Shown piece by piece: positions 49,356 through 60,300 of a DNA stretch of 64,000 nucleotides (position 1 is its first letter; every line of letters begins with the position of its first letter). The stretch is from Bacillota bacterium (GTDB taxonomy: Bacteria > Bacillota_I > Bacilli_A > ML615J-28 > CAG-698). The stretch lies in NCBI GenBank assembly GCA_016280895.1, contig JAEEHM010000093.1:1-64000 (forward strand), in the 5' to 3' direction. The translations under genes and the position numbers were made by a program. The notes beneath the pieces were generated by a model, which saw nothing but the letters and a program-made list of their open reading frames with translations, had not been told where the DNA came from and ran no database searches.

Positions 49356-49889
49356 ATGATTATTTTACCATTTAAAGTATTAAAAAAACATTGTATTGTA
49401 CACCTCTTGTGGTTTCTATTTGTGCCAGTAATATCATCAATTGGTTTAATATTTAATTTAATGAATTCAAATATGCCACAAGTAGTAGAAGATATTGGGA
49501 TAGGATATTTTTATATTATTTCAATAGCATTAATTTGCTCAAGCATTTATGATATTGCAGTGTGTTTTTATGAATTTGTGATTGAAAAACGTAAAGATAC
49601 ATTTATGGTATTTAAATTATGGTCTTTTTTTGTACTACTAGTTCTTATTATTCCAACTATTCTATTTCAAACTACTAAGATAGGAGATTTATGGCCTATA
49701 CAATTCGTTTTATTTGTTATAGTATGTTTTATATCTTTCTATGTAAGGTTAGTATTTAAAATGGATACATATTTAAATGAAGATGGTGACTATCTGCTTA
49801 AAGAAAATGAAGATATTGAGAAACTAAAAAAGAATCTAAGAAAGGGAAACAATCCATCGGCTCCTGATGGAACAAATATAAAAGTATGA
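49356..49889 (+). CDS. Hypothetical multi-TM membrane protein
   Basis: About four hydrophobic segments; 4-bp ATGA overlap with the DGQHR gene; MIILPFKVLKK start 49356. Confidence 0.7.
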   Translation: MIILPFKVLKKHCIVHLLWFLFVPVISSIGLIFNLMNSNMPQVVEDIGIGYFYIISIALICSSIYDIAVCFYEFVIEKRKDTFMVFKLWSFFVLLVLIIPTILFQTTKIGDLWPIQFVLFVIVCFISFYVRLVFKMDTYLNEDGDYLLKENEDIEKLKKNLRKGNNPSAPDGTNIKV

Positions 49890-50965
49890 AAAAAATATAT
49901 TTGATTAAAATTAGTCAGCCCATTGGAACTTTTTATTGTGGCAAGATTTTCAGTGATGATTTAAAAATTATAGCCTCTCCTCAGAAGAGAGATAATACTG
50001 GCGGAATTCAAAGACGTTTAAGAGCTGAGAGGATAAAAGATATTTCTCAGTATTGCGAAGATCCAGATGCAACATTTCCCACTCCAATTATTATTGCAAT
50101 AGACGAAAGCAATAATCTTAAAAAGTTGGAGAATGATATTTTTGAATATGATTTAGATATGAATGAAAAAATTCATGCCGAAATTCTCGATGGCCAACAT
50201 AGATTGTACGGAATAATTGATTCTAAAAAGAATATAGAGTTGCCAATAGTAATTATGTTTAATTTAACTGAAGAAGAAAAAGCATATATTTTTTCAACAA
50301 TTAATAGTAATCAACAAAAAGTTGATAAATCACTGATATATGATTTGTTTGAGTTAAGTAGAACAAGAAGCCCATATAAAACTTGTCATGAATTAGCAAG
50401 ACTCTTTAATTCAAATAACAGCTCTCCATTTTATGGTAGATTAAAAATGTTGGAAACTAGGGAGTCAGAAAATGAAACATTATCACAAGGGACATTTGTT
50501 AGATATGTTTTAAATTTGGTTACTGATAATCCACAAAAAGATTATATAGATTTGAAAAGTGGGAAAAGAATAAAATATGAAAACGCAAGTTGTCCTTTGA
50601 GATACTATTTTTTGAATAACCAAGACGAGGTAATCTACCTTATTTTATCAAATTGTTTCAGCGCCGCCAAAAATGTGTTTAGAGAAGAATGGGATAACCC
50701 AAAAAGATATATTTTGACTAAAACAACAGGTTTTGGAGGAATTGTCAAGTTTTTAAAGAGCGCTTTACCTATGATATTTAAAGGGTCGAAAGATTTGACC
50801 ATTGCAGCATTTGAAAAAATCTTTAAAAATGTTAAAAATGATTTTTCTATTCAACATATAGTTTTAACTTCTTCCTTTTTTCCACCTGGTGAAATGGGCG
50901 AAAAAAAGCTGGCTGAATATATAAATAATGCTTTTATCAAATTATTGGAACACAATGAAATCTAA
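49886..50965 (+). CDS. DGQHR-domain protein (DndB/DpdB-like, ParB-like fold)
   Basis: [36 protein letters not shown]. Confidence 0.85.
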   Translation: MKKIYLIKISQPIGTFYCGKIFSDDLKIIASPQKRDNTGGIQRRLRAERIKDISQYCEDPDATFPTPIIIAIDESNNLKKLENDIFEYDLDMNEKIHAEILDGQHRLYGIIDSKKNIELPIVIMFNLTEEEKAYIFSTINSNQQKVDKSLIYDLFELSRTRSPYKTCHELARLFNSNNSSPFYGRLKMLETRESENETLSQGTFVRYVLNLVTDNPQKDYIDLKSGKRIKYENASCPLRYYFLNNQDEVIYLILSNCFSAAKNVFREEWDNPKRYILTKTTGFGGIVKFLKSALPMIFKGSKDLTIAAFEKIFKNVKNDFSIQHIVLTSSFFPPGEMGEKKLAEYINNAFIKLLEHNEI

Positions 50966-51209
50966 TAGTGATAACTTTAGAGCATCTTCAATACAAGGAG
51001 TAATGAAGAGAGTAAAAGCTAAAGGAGTAAAGGTAATAATATATGAACCAACACTAGAAGATGGAAGTGAATTCTTTGGATCTGTTGTTGTAAATGATTT
51101 AAATAAGTTTAAATCATTATGTGATTGTATTATAGCTAATAGATATGATTCTTGTTTAGATGATGTAGAAGATAAAGTTTATACAAGAGATTTATTTAGA
51201 AGAGATTAA
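50952..51209 (+). pseudogene. 3' fragment of UDP-glucose 6-dehydrogenase (ugd'), copy 1
   Basis: [45 protein letters not shown]... Ugd C-terminal domain; near-identical to 54266-54520. Confidence 0.88.
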
Positions 51210-51210
51210 C

Positions 51211-51238
51211 TAAACTGGACTTGATAGTCCAGTTTTAA
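51211..51238 (+). terminator. Terminator
   Basis: aaactggacttgatagtccagtttta. Confidence 0.6.
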
Positions 51239-51350
51239 TTACTAAAATAACACTCTACTCTTTGACATTATTGGACAATTATTATATAATATAGTTAATA
51301 GAAATATAATATATTTATTCAAATATTAAATATTACTTTGGAGCATAAAT

Positions 51351-52439
51351 ATGGATTATGATTTATTAGTTGTAGGAAACGGGTTTGATTTGGGATCTAA
51401 TTTTAAGACAAGTTATAAAGATTTTTTAATATATGAGGGACAAAAAGGTATTACTAATCCTTTGATTTCATTTTTGTCTAGCGCTTATAATAAGAATTAT
51501 TTTGTTAATGAAGATTGGAACGGCTTTGAAAAACTAATTTGTCAATATCTTCAATTTATAGCGTATTGTTTTAGTGAAAACGAAAATATAGAAACGTGGT
51601 TTTCAGAAGCTGAACCAGATGGATTTGGCTCGTATGGTCATAGATTTTACTACTGGAAAATTAAAGATATTAGAAAGATACCTAGTAATATTTTTTTAAT
51701 AATTAATCTACAAAATCCGCTAGATAGACTTATGTGGATATCTACGGAATCAAATTTTATATCCAGCTTTGCTGGTGCAGATTCGTACTCTTCTTTGAAA
51801 GAATTATATTTTAGAGTACGTATTTGTGCTAATAAAGTTAATGCTACAAAAGAATATGCTATGAATTATATATTAGACGAATTTAATGCAGAATTACTTC
51901 GTTTAGAAGAAGAATTACAAAATTATATTAAGATTTCTACTGATCAAATTAAAGCACCAGCATTAATTGCTAATCACAAACCTCATAGAATTGTTTCATT
52001 TAATTATAGTGAAACAGCACAAAAGTATTATGGCCTTGATGAAGAGCATATTGCATATATTCATGGAAAGGTATCGACAAATGTCGTCATAGGTGTAGAA
52101 CCATCAATGATACAAAATCAAACATTTGATGAGGAATCTAATTTTATTAGGTTTTTTAAACGCTTTAGACGCATTTATAAAAACTGTAATAGTGATTACA
52201 ATAATAAAATAATAAATCAACTGCCTAATAATTCTATAATTGCAGTCTTTGGGCACTCCCTTGATTTATCTGATAAGTCAATTTTAAAACCGCTATTTGA
52301 AAAACGATATAAACAATATGACATATATTGTTATGGAAATAAAGAGGTTTACGAATTGAAATTATCAAAATTGATAGGACTTGATTTATTAGATGAATTA
52401 TATAATGATAATAAGATAAATTTTATTGAAGTTAATTAG
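51351..52439 (+). CDS. AbiH-family abortive infection protein
   Basis: DYDLLVVGNGFDLGSNFKTSYKDFL; RIVSFNYSETAQKYYG; YIHGKVS; IAVFGHSLDLSDKSIL. Confidence 0.85.
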   Translation: MDYDLLVVGNGFDLGSNFKTSYKDFLIYEGQKGITNPLISFLSSAYNKNYFVNEDWNGFEKLICQYLQFIAYCFSENENIETWFSEAEPDGFGSYGHRFYYWKIKDIRKIPSNIFLIINLQNPLDRLMWISTESNFISSFAGADSYSSLKELYFRVRICANKVNATKEYAMNYILDEFNAELLRLEEELQNYIKISTDQIKAPALIANHKPHRIVSFNYSETAQKYYGLDEEHIAYIHGKVSTNVVIGVEPSMIQNQTFDEESNFIRFFKRFRRIYKNCNSDYNNKIINQLPNNSIIAVFGHSLDLSDKSILKPLFEKRYKQYDIYCYGNKEVYELKLSKLIGLDLLDELYNDNKINFIEVN

Positions 52440-52467
52440 TATTATTTCTATATATAAATTGAAATTA

Positions 52468-52812
52468 ATATCATAGAACCAATTGAAGTATTTGATTGTC
52501 ATAACTTTGAAGCAAGATCTTATTTAATATTAACTGATAGTGGTGGAATACAAGAAGAAGCACCAGCATATGGTGTACCAGTATTAGTAATGAGAGATAC
52601 TACTGAAAGACATGAAGGAGTACAAGCAGGTACATTAAAAACTAGTAGGAACATCTGAAGAAGTAATATATAATGAATTTACTAAACTTCTTAATAATAA
52701 AGAAGAATATGCTAAAATGGCAAAAGCAGTAAATCCATATGGAGATGGACATGCTTGTGAAAGAATTGCTGATATTCTAGAAGGAAAAGAATATCAGGAG
52801 TGGAAGAATTAA
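52468..52812 (+). pseudogene. 3' fragment of mnaA/wecB-type UDP-GlcNAc 2-epimerase, frameshifted
   Basis: NIIEPIEVFDCHNFEARSYLILTDSGGIQEEAPAYGVPVLVMRDTTERHEGVQAGTLK then frameshift to GTSEEVIYNEFTKLLNNKEEYAKMAKAVNPYGDGHACERIADILEG. Confidence 0.92.
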
Positions 52813-52872
52813 ACTTAAGCATTTCACATAGAGATGCCAATTATACTAAAAATGAATGGAGGGAATTGATAA

Positions 52873-53064
52873 ATGACATTTTATGAAATTATTTCAGTTG
52901 TTTTAGCTAGTATTAGTTCTTTGGTCGCGATTTTATCTTTTATTTTTAGTTTTAAAACTAAAAAGAAATATGATAGTTTCATGAAGTCACAGTTGAAAAT
53001 TGATAAGAACGCTGGTGTTGCTGTAGGTGTTAATAATGGTGAAGTCAATGTCAAACAAAAGTGA
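52873..53064 (+). CDS. Small single-TM protein with C-terminal AVGVNNGEVNV motif
   Basis: 63 aa: TM segment (IISVVLASISSLVAILSFIFSF) then KNAGVAVGVNNGEVNVKQK; overlaps next gene by 17 bp. Confidence 0.75.
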   Translation: MTFYEIISVVLASISSLVAILSFIFSFKTKKKYDSFMKSQLKIDKNAGVAVGVNNGEVNVKQK

Positions 53065-54115
53065 TATTTCTACTAACAACGGCACAGCTGTTGGAGTCAA
53101 TAATGGTGAGATTAACATACAAAATGGTCTAACTTTAGAAGGATTAAGACCTTATATTGAAGAAGTTGTTTGTTCTGAGATTGAAAAATACAAGAATAAA
53201 GCCCTTGAAACAGCAAGATTACGTGATGGCGAGTTCGTAGTTTCAGTATTTGACAAGTTAAACAAATTGGAAACTAAGATTGAAAAAGTCCAAGAAGCCT
53301 TATCATCTCCATCAATGCAGTTTGATTTATTAGAAGCAGAAAGGGGATATATTAAAACAGGAAGCCAGTCTTTGCTGAATATTTTGGGAGAATTAATTGC
53401 AGAAAGAGTTAATTGTAATGAGGCGACTATTAAACAAATAGTACTTAGTGAAGCAATTAAGACAGCTCCTATTCTCTTGGATAAGCAACTTGATATTTTG
53501 GCGTTGAGGTTTATTATTTCAAGAACGAGCCTTCCTGGAACTAGAACATTAAAACAATTGATTTCTTTTCTTAAAGAAGATGTGTTACCTTTTTGTTCTA
53601 GAGTAAATAAAATAGATAGAGTAGATTTTGAACATCTTGATTATACTAGGTGTTCAATAAAGAGCGTTATGTCTACTTCGCTATACACTATTTTGTGGCA
53701 CAACTATACTTCTGCTTTTTATGTGCCATTTTCTTCTGATTTATTAAAGATGGAACTTATTAATGGCAAGAACTTATATGAGTGGTATCCTGAAGTGTTT
53801 ATTAACGATGGAATAAACACATTAACATTTAGAAAGAATAATTATTCGGAGTTTTCAAATCAATTAAATGAAAGGAAGGATATACCTGAATCTGTTAAAA
53901 ATAAAATGATTACATTTTATAAAACCCATTGCATCGAGGAAAAGAAAGCATTTGATTATCTATTGAAAAATGCACCTGAATTGGAGCCGATAAATGAAAT
54001 GTGGGATAAAGGAGTTTCATCGATTGTTTTAAGTTCAATTGGACTAGCTATAGGAGCCATTCATATTAAAAATAATGTAAATTCATATATTGATTTAGAC
54101 ATTTGGATTCATTAA
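53048..54115 (+). CDS. LPO_1073/Vpar_1526-like protein with N-terminal AVGVNNGEINI motif
   Basis: N-terminal STNNGTAVGVNNGEINIQNG; body LLEAERGYIKTGSQSLLNILGELIAERVN...IVLSEAIKTAPILLDKQLDILALRFII; track start 53027. Confidence 0.7.
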   Translation: MSNKSDISTNNGTAVGVNNGEINIQNGLTLEGLRPYIEEVVCSEIEKYKNKALETARLRDGEFVVSVFDKLNKLETKIEKVQEALSSPSMQFDLLEAERGYIKTGSQSLLNILGELIAERVNCNEATIKQIVLSEAIKTAPILLDKQLDILALRFIISRTSLPGTRTLKQLISFLKEDVLPFCSRVNKIDRVDFEHLDYTRCSIKSVMSTSLYTILWHNYTSAFYVPFSSDLLKMELINGKNLYEWYPEVFINDGINTLTFRKNNYSEFSNQLNERKDIPESVKNKMITFYKTHCIEEKKAFDYLLKNAPELEPINEMWDKGVSSIVLSSIGLAIGAIHIKNNVNSYIDLDIWIH

Positions 54116-54157
54116 TAATAAAAATTCGCCAAGTATTGATAAGAGTATATGATAATT

Positions 54158-54520
54158 GTTGAATTTAATAGAAATAGAAAAGATCATATAGCAGATGCAG
54201 TACTTGCAAAAGCCGGATTTACTGAAAAGAATGCTAATAAGATAACAATAGGATTATTTAGATTAACAATGAAATCTAATAGTGATAACTTTAGAGCATC
54301 TTCAATACAAGGAGTAATGAAGAGAGTAAAAGCTAAAGGAGTAAAGGTAATAATATATGAACCAATGCTAGAAGATGGAAGTGAATTCTTTGGATCTGTT
54401 GTTGTAAATGATTTAAATAAGTTTAAAAAAGAATGTAATTGTATTATAGCTAATAGATATGATTCTTGCTTAGATGATGCCGAAGATGAAGCTTTCACAA
54501 GATTTTTTAAAAGAAAATAA
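54158..54520 (+). pseudogene. 3' fragment of UDP-glucose 6-dehydrogenase (ugd''), copy 2
   Basis: [50 protein letters not shown]...; 160/162 nt identical by eye to 50952-51113. Confidence 0.88.
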
Positions 54521-54787
54521 GTAAATTGGATTTAAAAAACAAGTTTTAATTTTAGTAGCATGATTTGTAAGATGATTGAATCAAGACAATAAGTATTAAA
54601 TAATAAAAAAAAGTAAAAACTAATTAGAATTGCATTTAATGAAATTGTAATAACAAGATGTAGGAAAGCTTAATATAAATAACCAGAACAAAGCTAGAAA
54701 TTGAGTATCTAATCAAAAAAAATCTAGGCTATTGTTTGTAAAAGGTAATTTCATATAGCACTGCAGCGTAATATAGAAAGAGGGAAA

Positions 54788-56872
54788 ATGGACACATTTA
54801 AATTTGATGAATACAAATATGAAAATGATTACGAATTAATTGAAGTAATAAATGAAAATGTATGTATAAATAAGATAGAAAAATTTTTTAAAAATAATAT
54901 TGAAAATTTTGAGTTTGAAACGATATTATCTATTATTATTTGCAAAAGCGAAGGCTTTTCATTTTTAAAATCAAAAGGAGTGTTTAGAGTTTTTGATAAT
55001 ATTAATAATTCTTTACATGTATTTGATTTATTAGAAAGACTGTTAAAATTGAAAAGTAGGATTAATATCGATGAGATATATATAGAAATGAAACTTGAAT
55101 TCAAAAAAATCGTAGAACCAATTAAAAGAAAAATAGATAAGTATACGAATATTGCACTGCATTACAAAGAATTTGCAATACTTGATATTATGTCAATTTG
55201 TGCAAAAAAACAGGACTTGATTAGCAATAATTTAAAATCTAAAATTAAAAATATCAATTTCGATTCTAAAGAAATAAGTTTTGTAGATTATTGTAATGGC
55301 GCATCTATATTTATAAGTCTTTTATGTGAACAATCAAATATGTTCAAAAGTAATACTAAGCACTTATATGCTGATAGAGATTTTAATATTGAAAAAAGTC
55401 TCATTTTTTTTAATAAGTTATATAAATTAAGAGAATATGAAATTTATATTGACTGCTTTGGATTCAAGGTGTGTAAAAATAATAATACATTTACCTTATC
55501 TTCACCAAATAAGGATTTGATGAAATGTATAAGTTGTTGTACAATTTTATCTTTTTTTGAAAGAATGAACTCAGCTTACTATACAAGAGATTTTTCAGGT
55601 ATTAGCTTTTCTGAATTTGTTAATAAAGATAAAGAGTATAAACTAGATAAAATCATAAAAACTGAATATAAGGATAACTTCAATTATAAAAGATATGTAT
55701 TTTCTATAACTAATTTATTTGGAAAATTGTTTAAAGAAAACTTTTTATTTAAGGAGGAAATGACTATTCTTGATGCACTGGCACGTGAATTTGTTGTTCC
55801 AGAAGTAAAATTGCTTAATATGAAATTTAGAAATAATTTGAATATTTGGGATGTTTTCAAATTTAAAAGAATTTTTGATTTGTGGAACGAAAAAATAAAA
55901 AGATTAGAATTTTCTGATAATTCTATTTATTTCAATACAGTTTCTCAAAGGCTAAAACGCTCTGATTTTAATCTTTTATTCAAATATCTATATGACAATG
56001 AAGAGAAAATAACTGATATGATTGAAATGATGAACTTTAACGCAGCAAATTCTATAAAGGATATTTTGTATAGCCCTTTTGTAGTTTTAGATGATTTTGT
56101 ATATTTTTCTCCGATTTTAGTTTCACAATCTAATATTCCAGGAAACTGTATTTCCGTAGCTAAGTATAAATCTTTGAATGATGAAAACTATAGGATTATA
56201 AATAATAGAAATGAATATGTTGAAGAATTATTAAGAAAAGTTTGCGAGCAAACTAATATTAAATGTAGAGTTGGGGAAATGGATTTTTCGTATAGAGGTA
56301 TAAAAAGTGATATTGATGTTTTACTATATAATGATGACTATATGATAATTGTTGAATGTAAGTCACCAACAGCTTCTACAAATGCATTTGAATTAAGAAA
56401 AATTTATTCATATTTAGAGAAGGGCGCTAAGCAACTTGATTTATCTCTTAAGGCGATGCAGGATGATGACTTTTATAAAAATAAAATGCATGAGTGGAAC
56501 ATACCTATTAGAAAAAGGAAAATATATTCATTGATTTGTAATGCGCAACGAGAGTTTAATGGTATTTTTATAAACAATCATCCCGTTAGATCTGTTAAGG
56601 AAATGTGTAATTATCTACTTGATGGAACAATAATAGTTTCAAATAATGAATATGTTGTTAGAACAAATGATGATGTTTTTGAATCGCTTATAGAATATAT
56701 TGGAAATAATAGTTTTATTTTTAAGGTGCTTGATTCATTGACTGAGTATAAAGAAATGTTTCATATTGAAAATAAGAAATTTGAAATGGAGAACTTTGCA
56801 TTAGATGCTCGAAATTTGGATTCAATTTTATCAAGAGAGTATGAAAAACTAGAACAATCAAAAATTAAATAG
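54788..56872 (+). CDS. Large hypothetical protein with C-terminal PD-(D/E)XK-like nuclease domain
   Basis: GIKSDIDVLLYNDDYMIIVECKSPTAS...LEKGAKQLDLSLKAM; inside defence island. Confidence 0.7.
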   Translation: MDTFKFDEYKYENDYELIEVINENVCINKIEKFFKNNIENFEFETILSIIICKSEGFSFLKSKGVFRVFDNINNSLHVFDLLERLLKLKSRINIDEIYIEMKLEFKKIVEPIKRKIDKYTNIALHYKEFAILDIMSICAKKQDLISNNLKSKIKNINFDSKEISFVDYCNGASIFISLLCEQSNMFKSNTKHLYADRDFNIEKSLIFFNKLYKLREYEIYIDCFGFKVCKNNNTFTLSSPNKDLMKCISCCTILSFFERMNSAYYTRDFSGISFSEFVNKDKEYKLDKIIKTEYKDNFNYKRYVFSITNLFGKLFKENFLFKEEMTILDALAREFVVPEVKLLNMKFRNNLNIWDVFKFKRIFDLWNEKIKRLEFSDNSIYFNTVSQRLKRSDFNLLFKYLYDNEEKITDMIEMMNFNAANSIKDILYSPFVVLDDFVYFSPILVSQSNIPGNCISVAKYKSLNDENYRIINNRNEYVEELLRKVCEQTNIKCRVGEMDFSYRGIKSDIDVLLYNDDYMIIVECKSPTASTNAFELRKIYSYLEKGAKQLDLSLKAMQDDDFYKNKMHEWNIPIRKRKIYSLICNAQREFNGIFINNHPVRSVKEMCNYLLDGTIIVSNNEYVVRTNDDVFESLIEYIGNNSFIFKVLDSLTEYKEMFHIENKKFEMENFALDARNLDSILSREYEKLEQSKIK

Positions 56873-57014
56873 TTATGATTCTTTTATTGTTATTTATCAC
56901 ATCACTCACAAAAATATGAATTTTATGCGAGCCTTTATCATTTTTAGCAAAAGATAAATCTTTATTTATATTAATAGATTTTAAGTTTAAGATATTAATT
57001 AATTCATCAGTCAT
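56865..57014 (-). CDS. Small hypothetical protein
   Basis: 49-aa ORF with GGAGGTAAA-ATG RBS (57012-57020 on minus strand). Confidence 0.35.
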   Translation of the reverse strand: MTDELINILNLKSININKDLSFAKNDKGSHKIHIFVSDVINNNKRIITI

Positions 57015-57122
57015 TTTACCTCCTTCAATGTTTCTACAAAAATATAATATCAAAAAAGGTAGATTTATTCAATATGAATCCACCACTTATTTGAAAGGTA
57101 TAGTCTTAACACCACTTATTTT

Positions 57123-57192
57123 ATGTTAAATGTCAATATTATTTTAACCAAAAAAGAGAATATTTATTTAACCAATGGGGGACAGGGGAAAT
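57123..57192. repeat. 70-bp repeat, copy B (IS21-like end)
   Basis: atgttaaatgtcaatattattttaaccaaaaaagagaatatttatttaaccaatgggggacaggggaaa. Confidence 0.92.
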
Positions 57193-57227
57193 GCTTTAGA
57201 TTGGTTATATTTTTTATAAATTAAAAG

Positions 57228-57255
57228 TTGACAATATTTTACTGTTGTGTATAAT
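57228..57255 (+). promoter_or_regulatory. Promoter of TrlF/Ppl-like gene
   Basis: TTGACA (57228-57233), 16 bp, TATAAT (57250-57255). Confidence 0.7.
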
Positions 57256-57340
57256 ATATAGTGGGCTTGTAATAATAATAATAATAACATTATTTAATTA
57301 CTAGCTAAAAAAGAATATTTTATAAAAAGAAGGAGGAAAT

Positions 57341-60300
57341 ATGAACGAAATAGGTTCGATTTGGAGAAGGTGGGATTTTCATGTACATACGCCATACTCT
57401 CTATTAAATAATGAATTTGGTGATTGCGATGATGAGGAAATTTGGGATAAATATGTTCACACATTATATGTGAAAGCAATTTCACTTTCAATAGGTGCTA
57501 TATTTTTGACAGATTATTTTATTATAGAAGGTTATGAGAAAGTAGTTTCCATTATAAAAAATCAAGAAAGAATGAAAAAAATTTTTGCGAATGAAATTAA
57601 AAAGGATTCTAATTTTTTAACAAAAGTAAATAAAATAGCAATTTTTCCTAATATAGAATTTAGAACGAGTGATACAATTAATCAAAATAAAGTACAAGTG
57701 CACGTCTTGTTTTCTAACGAATTAGCATCTAATACGATAAAAAAATATTTTTTGAAAATGTTATATTGCGATTTATCTGGAAATAAATGGTATTGTGATT
57801 TAGATGACTTAAAAAAACTTGGTGAATATTGTGATGAACGTGGAATTGGCAATTTGGTTGGGCACAATCGTTTAAAACTTGGAATGAATAATTTTTCAGT
57901 TAAAATTGATGATGTCAAAAAATATTTAGAAGATAAAAGATTTGAAGGAAAATACATTATTGTTAGTGTCGTAGAAGACTTGGATACACTTAATTGGCAA
58001 AATCAATCTGGTAGCTTGAGAGTAAAATATCGACAATTAAGTCAAGCGGTTTTTACCTCAAATGATAATAATATAAAATGGTTTAAATCTGAAGAATGCG
58101 AAAAAACCATAGGTAAAACTTTGCCTTGTATAACTGGCTCTGATTGTCATAATTTTGAAGATATGTTTGAATCAAATAATTTGAAGTATTGTTGGGTTAA
58201 ATCTGACACAACTTTTAGAGGACTAAAAGATTCTTTAAAGAATTCGGAAGAAAGAATTTATATTGGTGAAAAACCAATTGATATTGCTTTACAAGAAAAA
58301 AGAAAATCATATACGATAAAATCTATAGACATATATACTGACAGTTTAGAATCACAAAAACATTGGATAAATGGACACCTTGATTTTAATCCAGGAATGA
58401 TATCAATAATTGGAAATAAAGGAAGTGGTAAAAGCGCTATTTCTGATATTATATCTTATCTTGGTAACACTTCAAAAGAGTCATATTTTTCTTTTTTGAG
58501 ACGCGATAGATTTTTTGACAAAACTAATAAATACGCAAATAATTACAAAGGATATTTAACGTTTTATGATGGTGCTAAAACTGAGGAAAAAATAATAAAA
58601 GAGAATGGCTACGATTCAGAAAAAATTGAACGAGTCATGTATTTACCACAAAGATATATAGAAAATACCTGTAATGACATTAATAGAACCTATTTCAAGA
58701 ATGAAATCGAAGGTTTAATCTTTTCATATATCGATGATCTAGATAAAAATGGCTGTAAGAATCTAACAGAATTAATTAATAAGAAATTTTCAACAATCAA
58801 TATTGAAATAGAGACTTTAAAAGTTAAAATTAATGACATAAATAAGGATATTGTAGAAAAAGAAAGAAAGTTAACATTAGAATTTAGAAACCACTTAAGT
58901 TTGAATAAGCAAGAAATTTTGCAAAAAATTGAAAATCATAAAAGATCTAAGCCTGAACAAATAGAAAAACCATTATTAGATGACAATAACAAGTATTTGA
59001 TTTTATACTCAAGGTGTAGCCAGTTGAAAAAAACTGTTCTTGAAGATCATAATATGGAGTATACAAAATACGAAAAAATAACTGATGAACTCAATTCTAT
59101 AGATTATATTATTAATATCGAAAATGAAGTAAAAAAACGAATTATTGAATTAAACAATTTGTATAAAAACCATAATGATCAATACAATTTGGACATTAAT
59201 TGTGAAGTATCATTAGTAAAGAATGAAGAAAAAGAATTTAATGAGTATTATAAGAGATTAAACGATGATCAAGCTAAATTAAGGGAAAAATTGGTAAAAA
59301 TTGACAATGAAAGTTCTATTTATGATATTGACAACACAAAGTATGAAGAAATTGAAAATAAAATAAAACTGATTTCTAATTACTTTGCGAAAGAAGCTGC
59401 CATAGACGAAATATTTGAAGAACTATCAAAAAAAATATCTACGCAGCAAGCTCAATACCAAGCAAATCAAGAAGAAATTAAAAAATGGGATTTAATTGAT
59501 TATGGTCTTAAAAACGGAAATAGTATAATTCCATATGAGAACTCTCTAAAAGGAATACAAACCCAAATCGATTATGTAAATAATGAATTACCAAATGAAA
59601 TAAACAAGCTTAAAAATAAGCAAATTGAATTAATAAATGAACTTTATGAAAAACTTGTTTTGAAAAGAAATTCATTAAGAGAATTGTACGAGGCTGTTCA
59701 AAACAAAGTAAATAGTGTACTGGAAGATGGACTTGATAAAATGACATTTGATTCAGTAATTGCATTTGATTCTGCCCTTATAAAAAAGATTGATATGATG
59801 GTTAACCATCGAGTGTCTTCGAAGTATTCTGATTTATCATATTTAGAGAATATAGTTCCTAAAATTGATTTTAATGACAAACAATCAACGATTTCATTTA
59901 TAAAAGAACAATTTGGTAATTTATGCAACGATCTTAACTGCTTTTATAAAAATATGTTAAAGGATAATAATCAGGTTGATTTTTATAATCTATTATCTAA
60001 ATTGGATTATTTAAGTGTTCAATATGATTTAAAGATGAATAATAAGGCCTTGGATCAATTATCGCCTGGCGAAAAAGGAATAGTCTTATTAATCTTTTAC
60101 CTTGCATTGGATAAGGGAAATAAAACGTTAATTATTGATCAACCAGAAGATAATTTAGACAATCAGTCTATTTTTGAGAGATTAACAAAATTAATAGTGA
60201 TGGCAAAGAAAAACAGGCAAATAATCGTGGTGACACATAATCCAAATATAGCAGTAGCTTGTGATTCTGAGCAGATCATATACGCATCAATTGATCAAAA

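Noticed and set aside
50928-51209. Independent 93-aa gene
   Set aside because: From residue 9 on it is the Ugd C-terminal domain; a truncated fragment, not a gene.
54149-54520. Independent 123-aa gene
   Set aside because: Ugd C-terminal fragment lacking the catalytic N-terminal domains.
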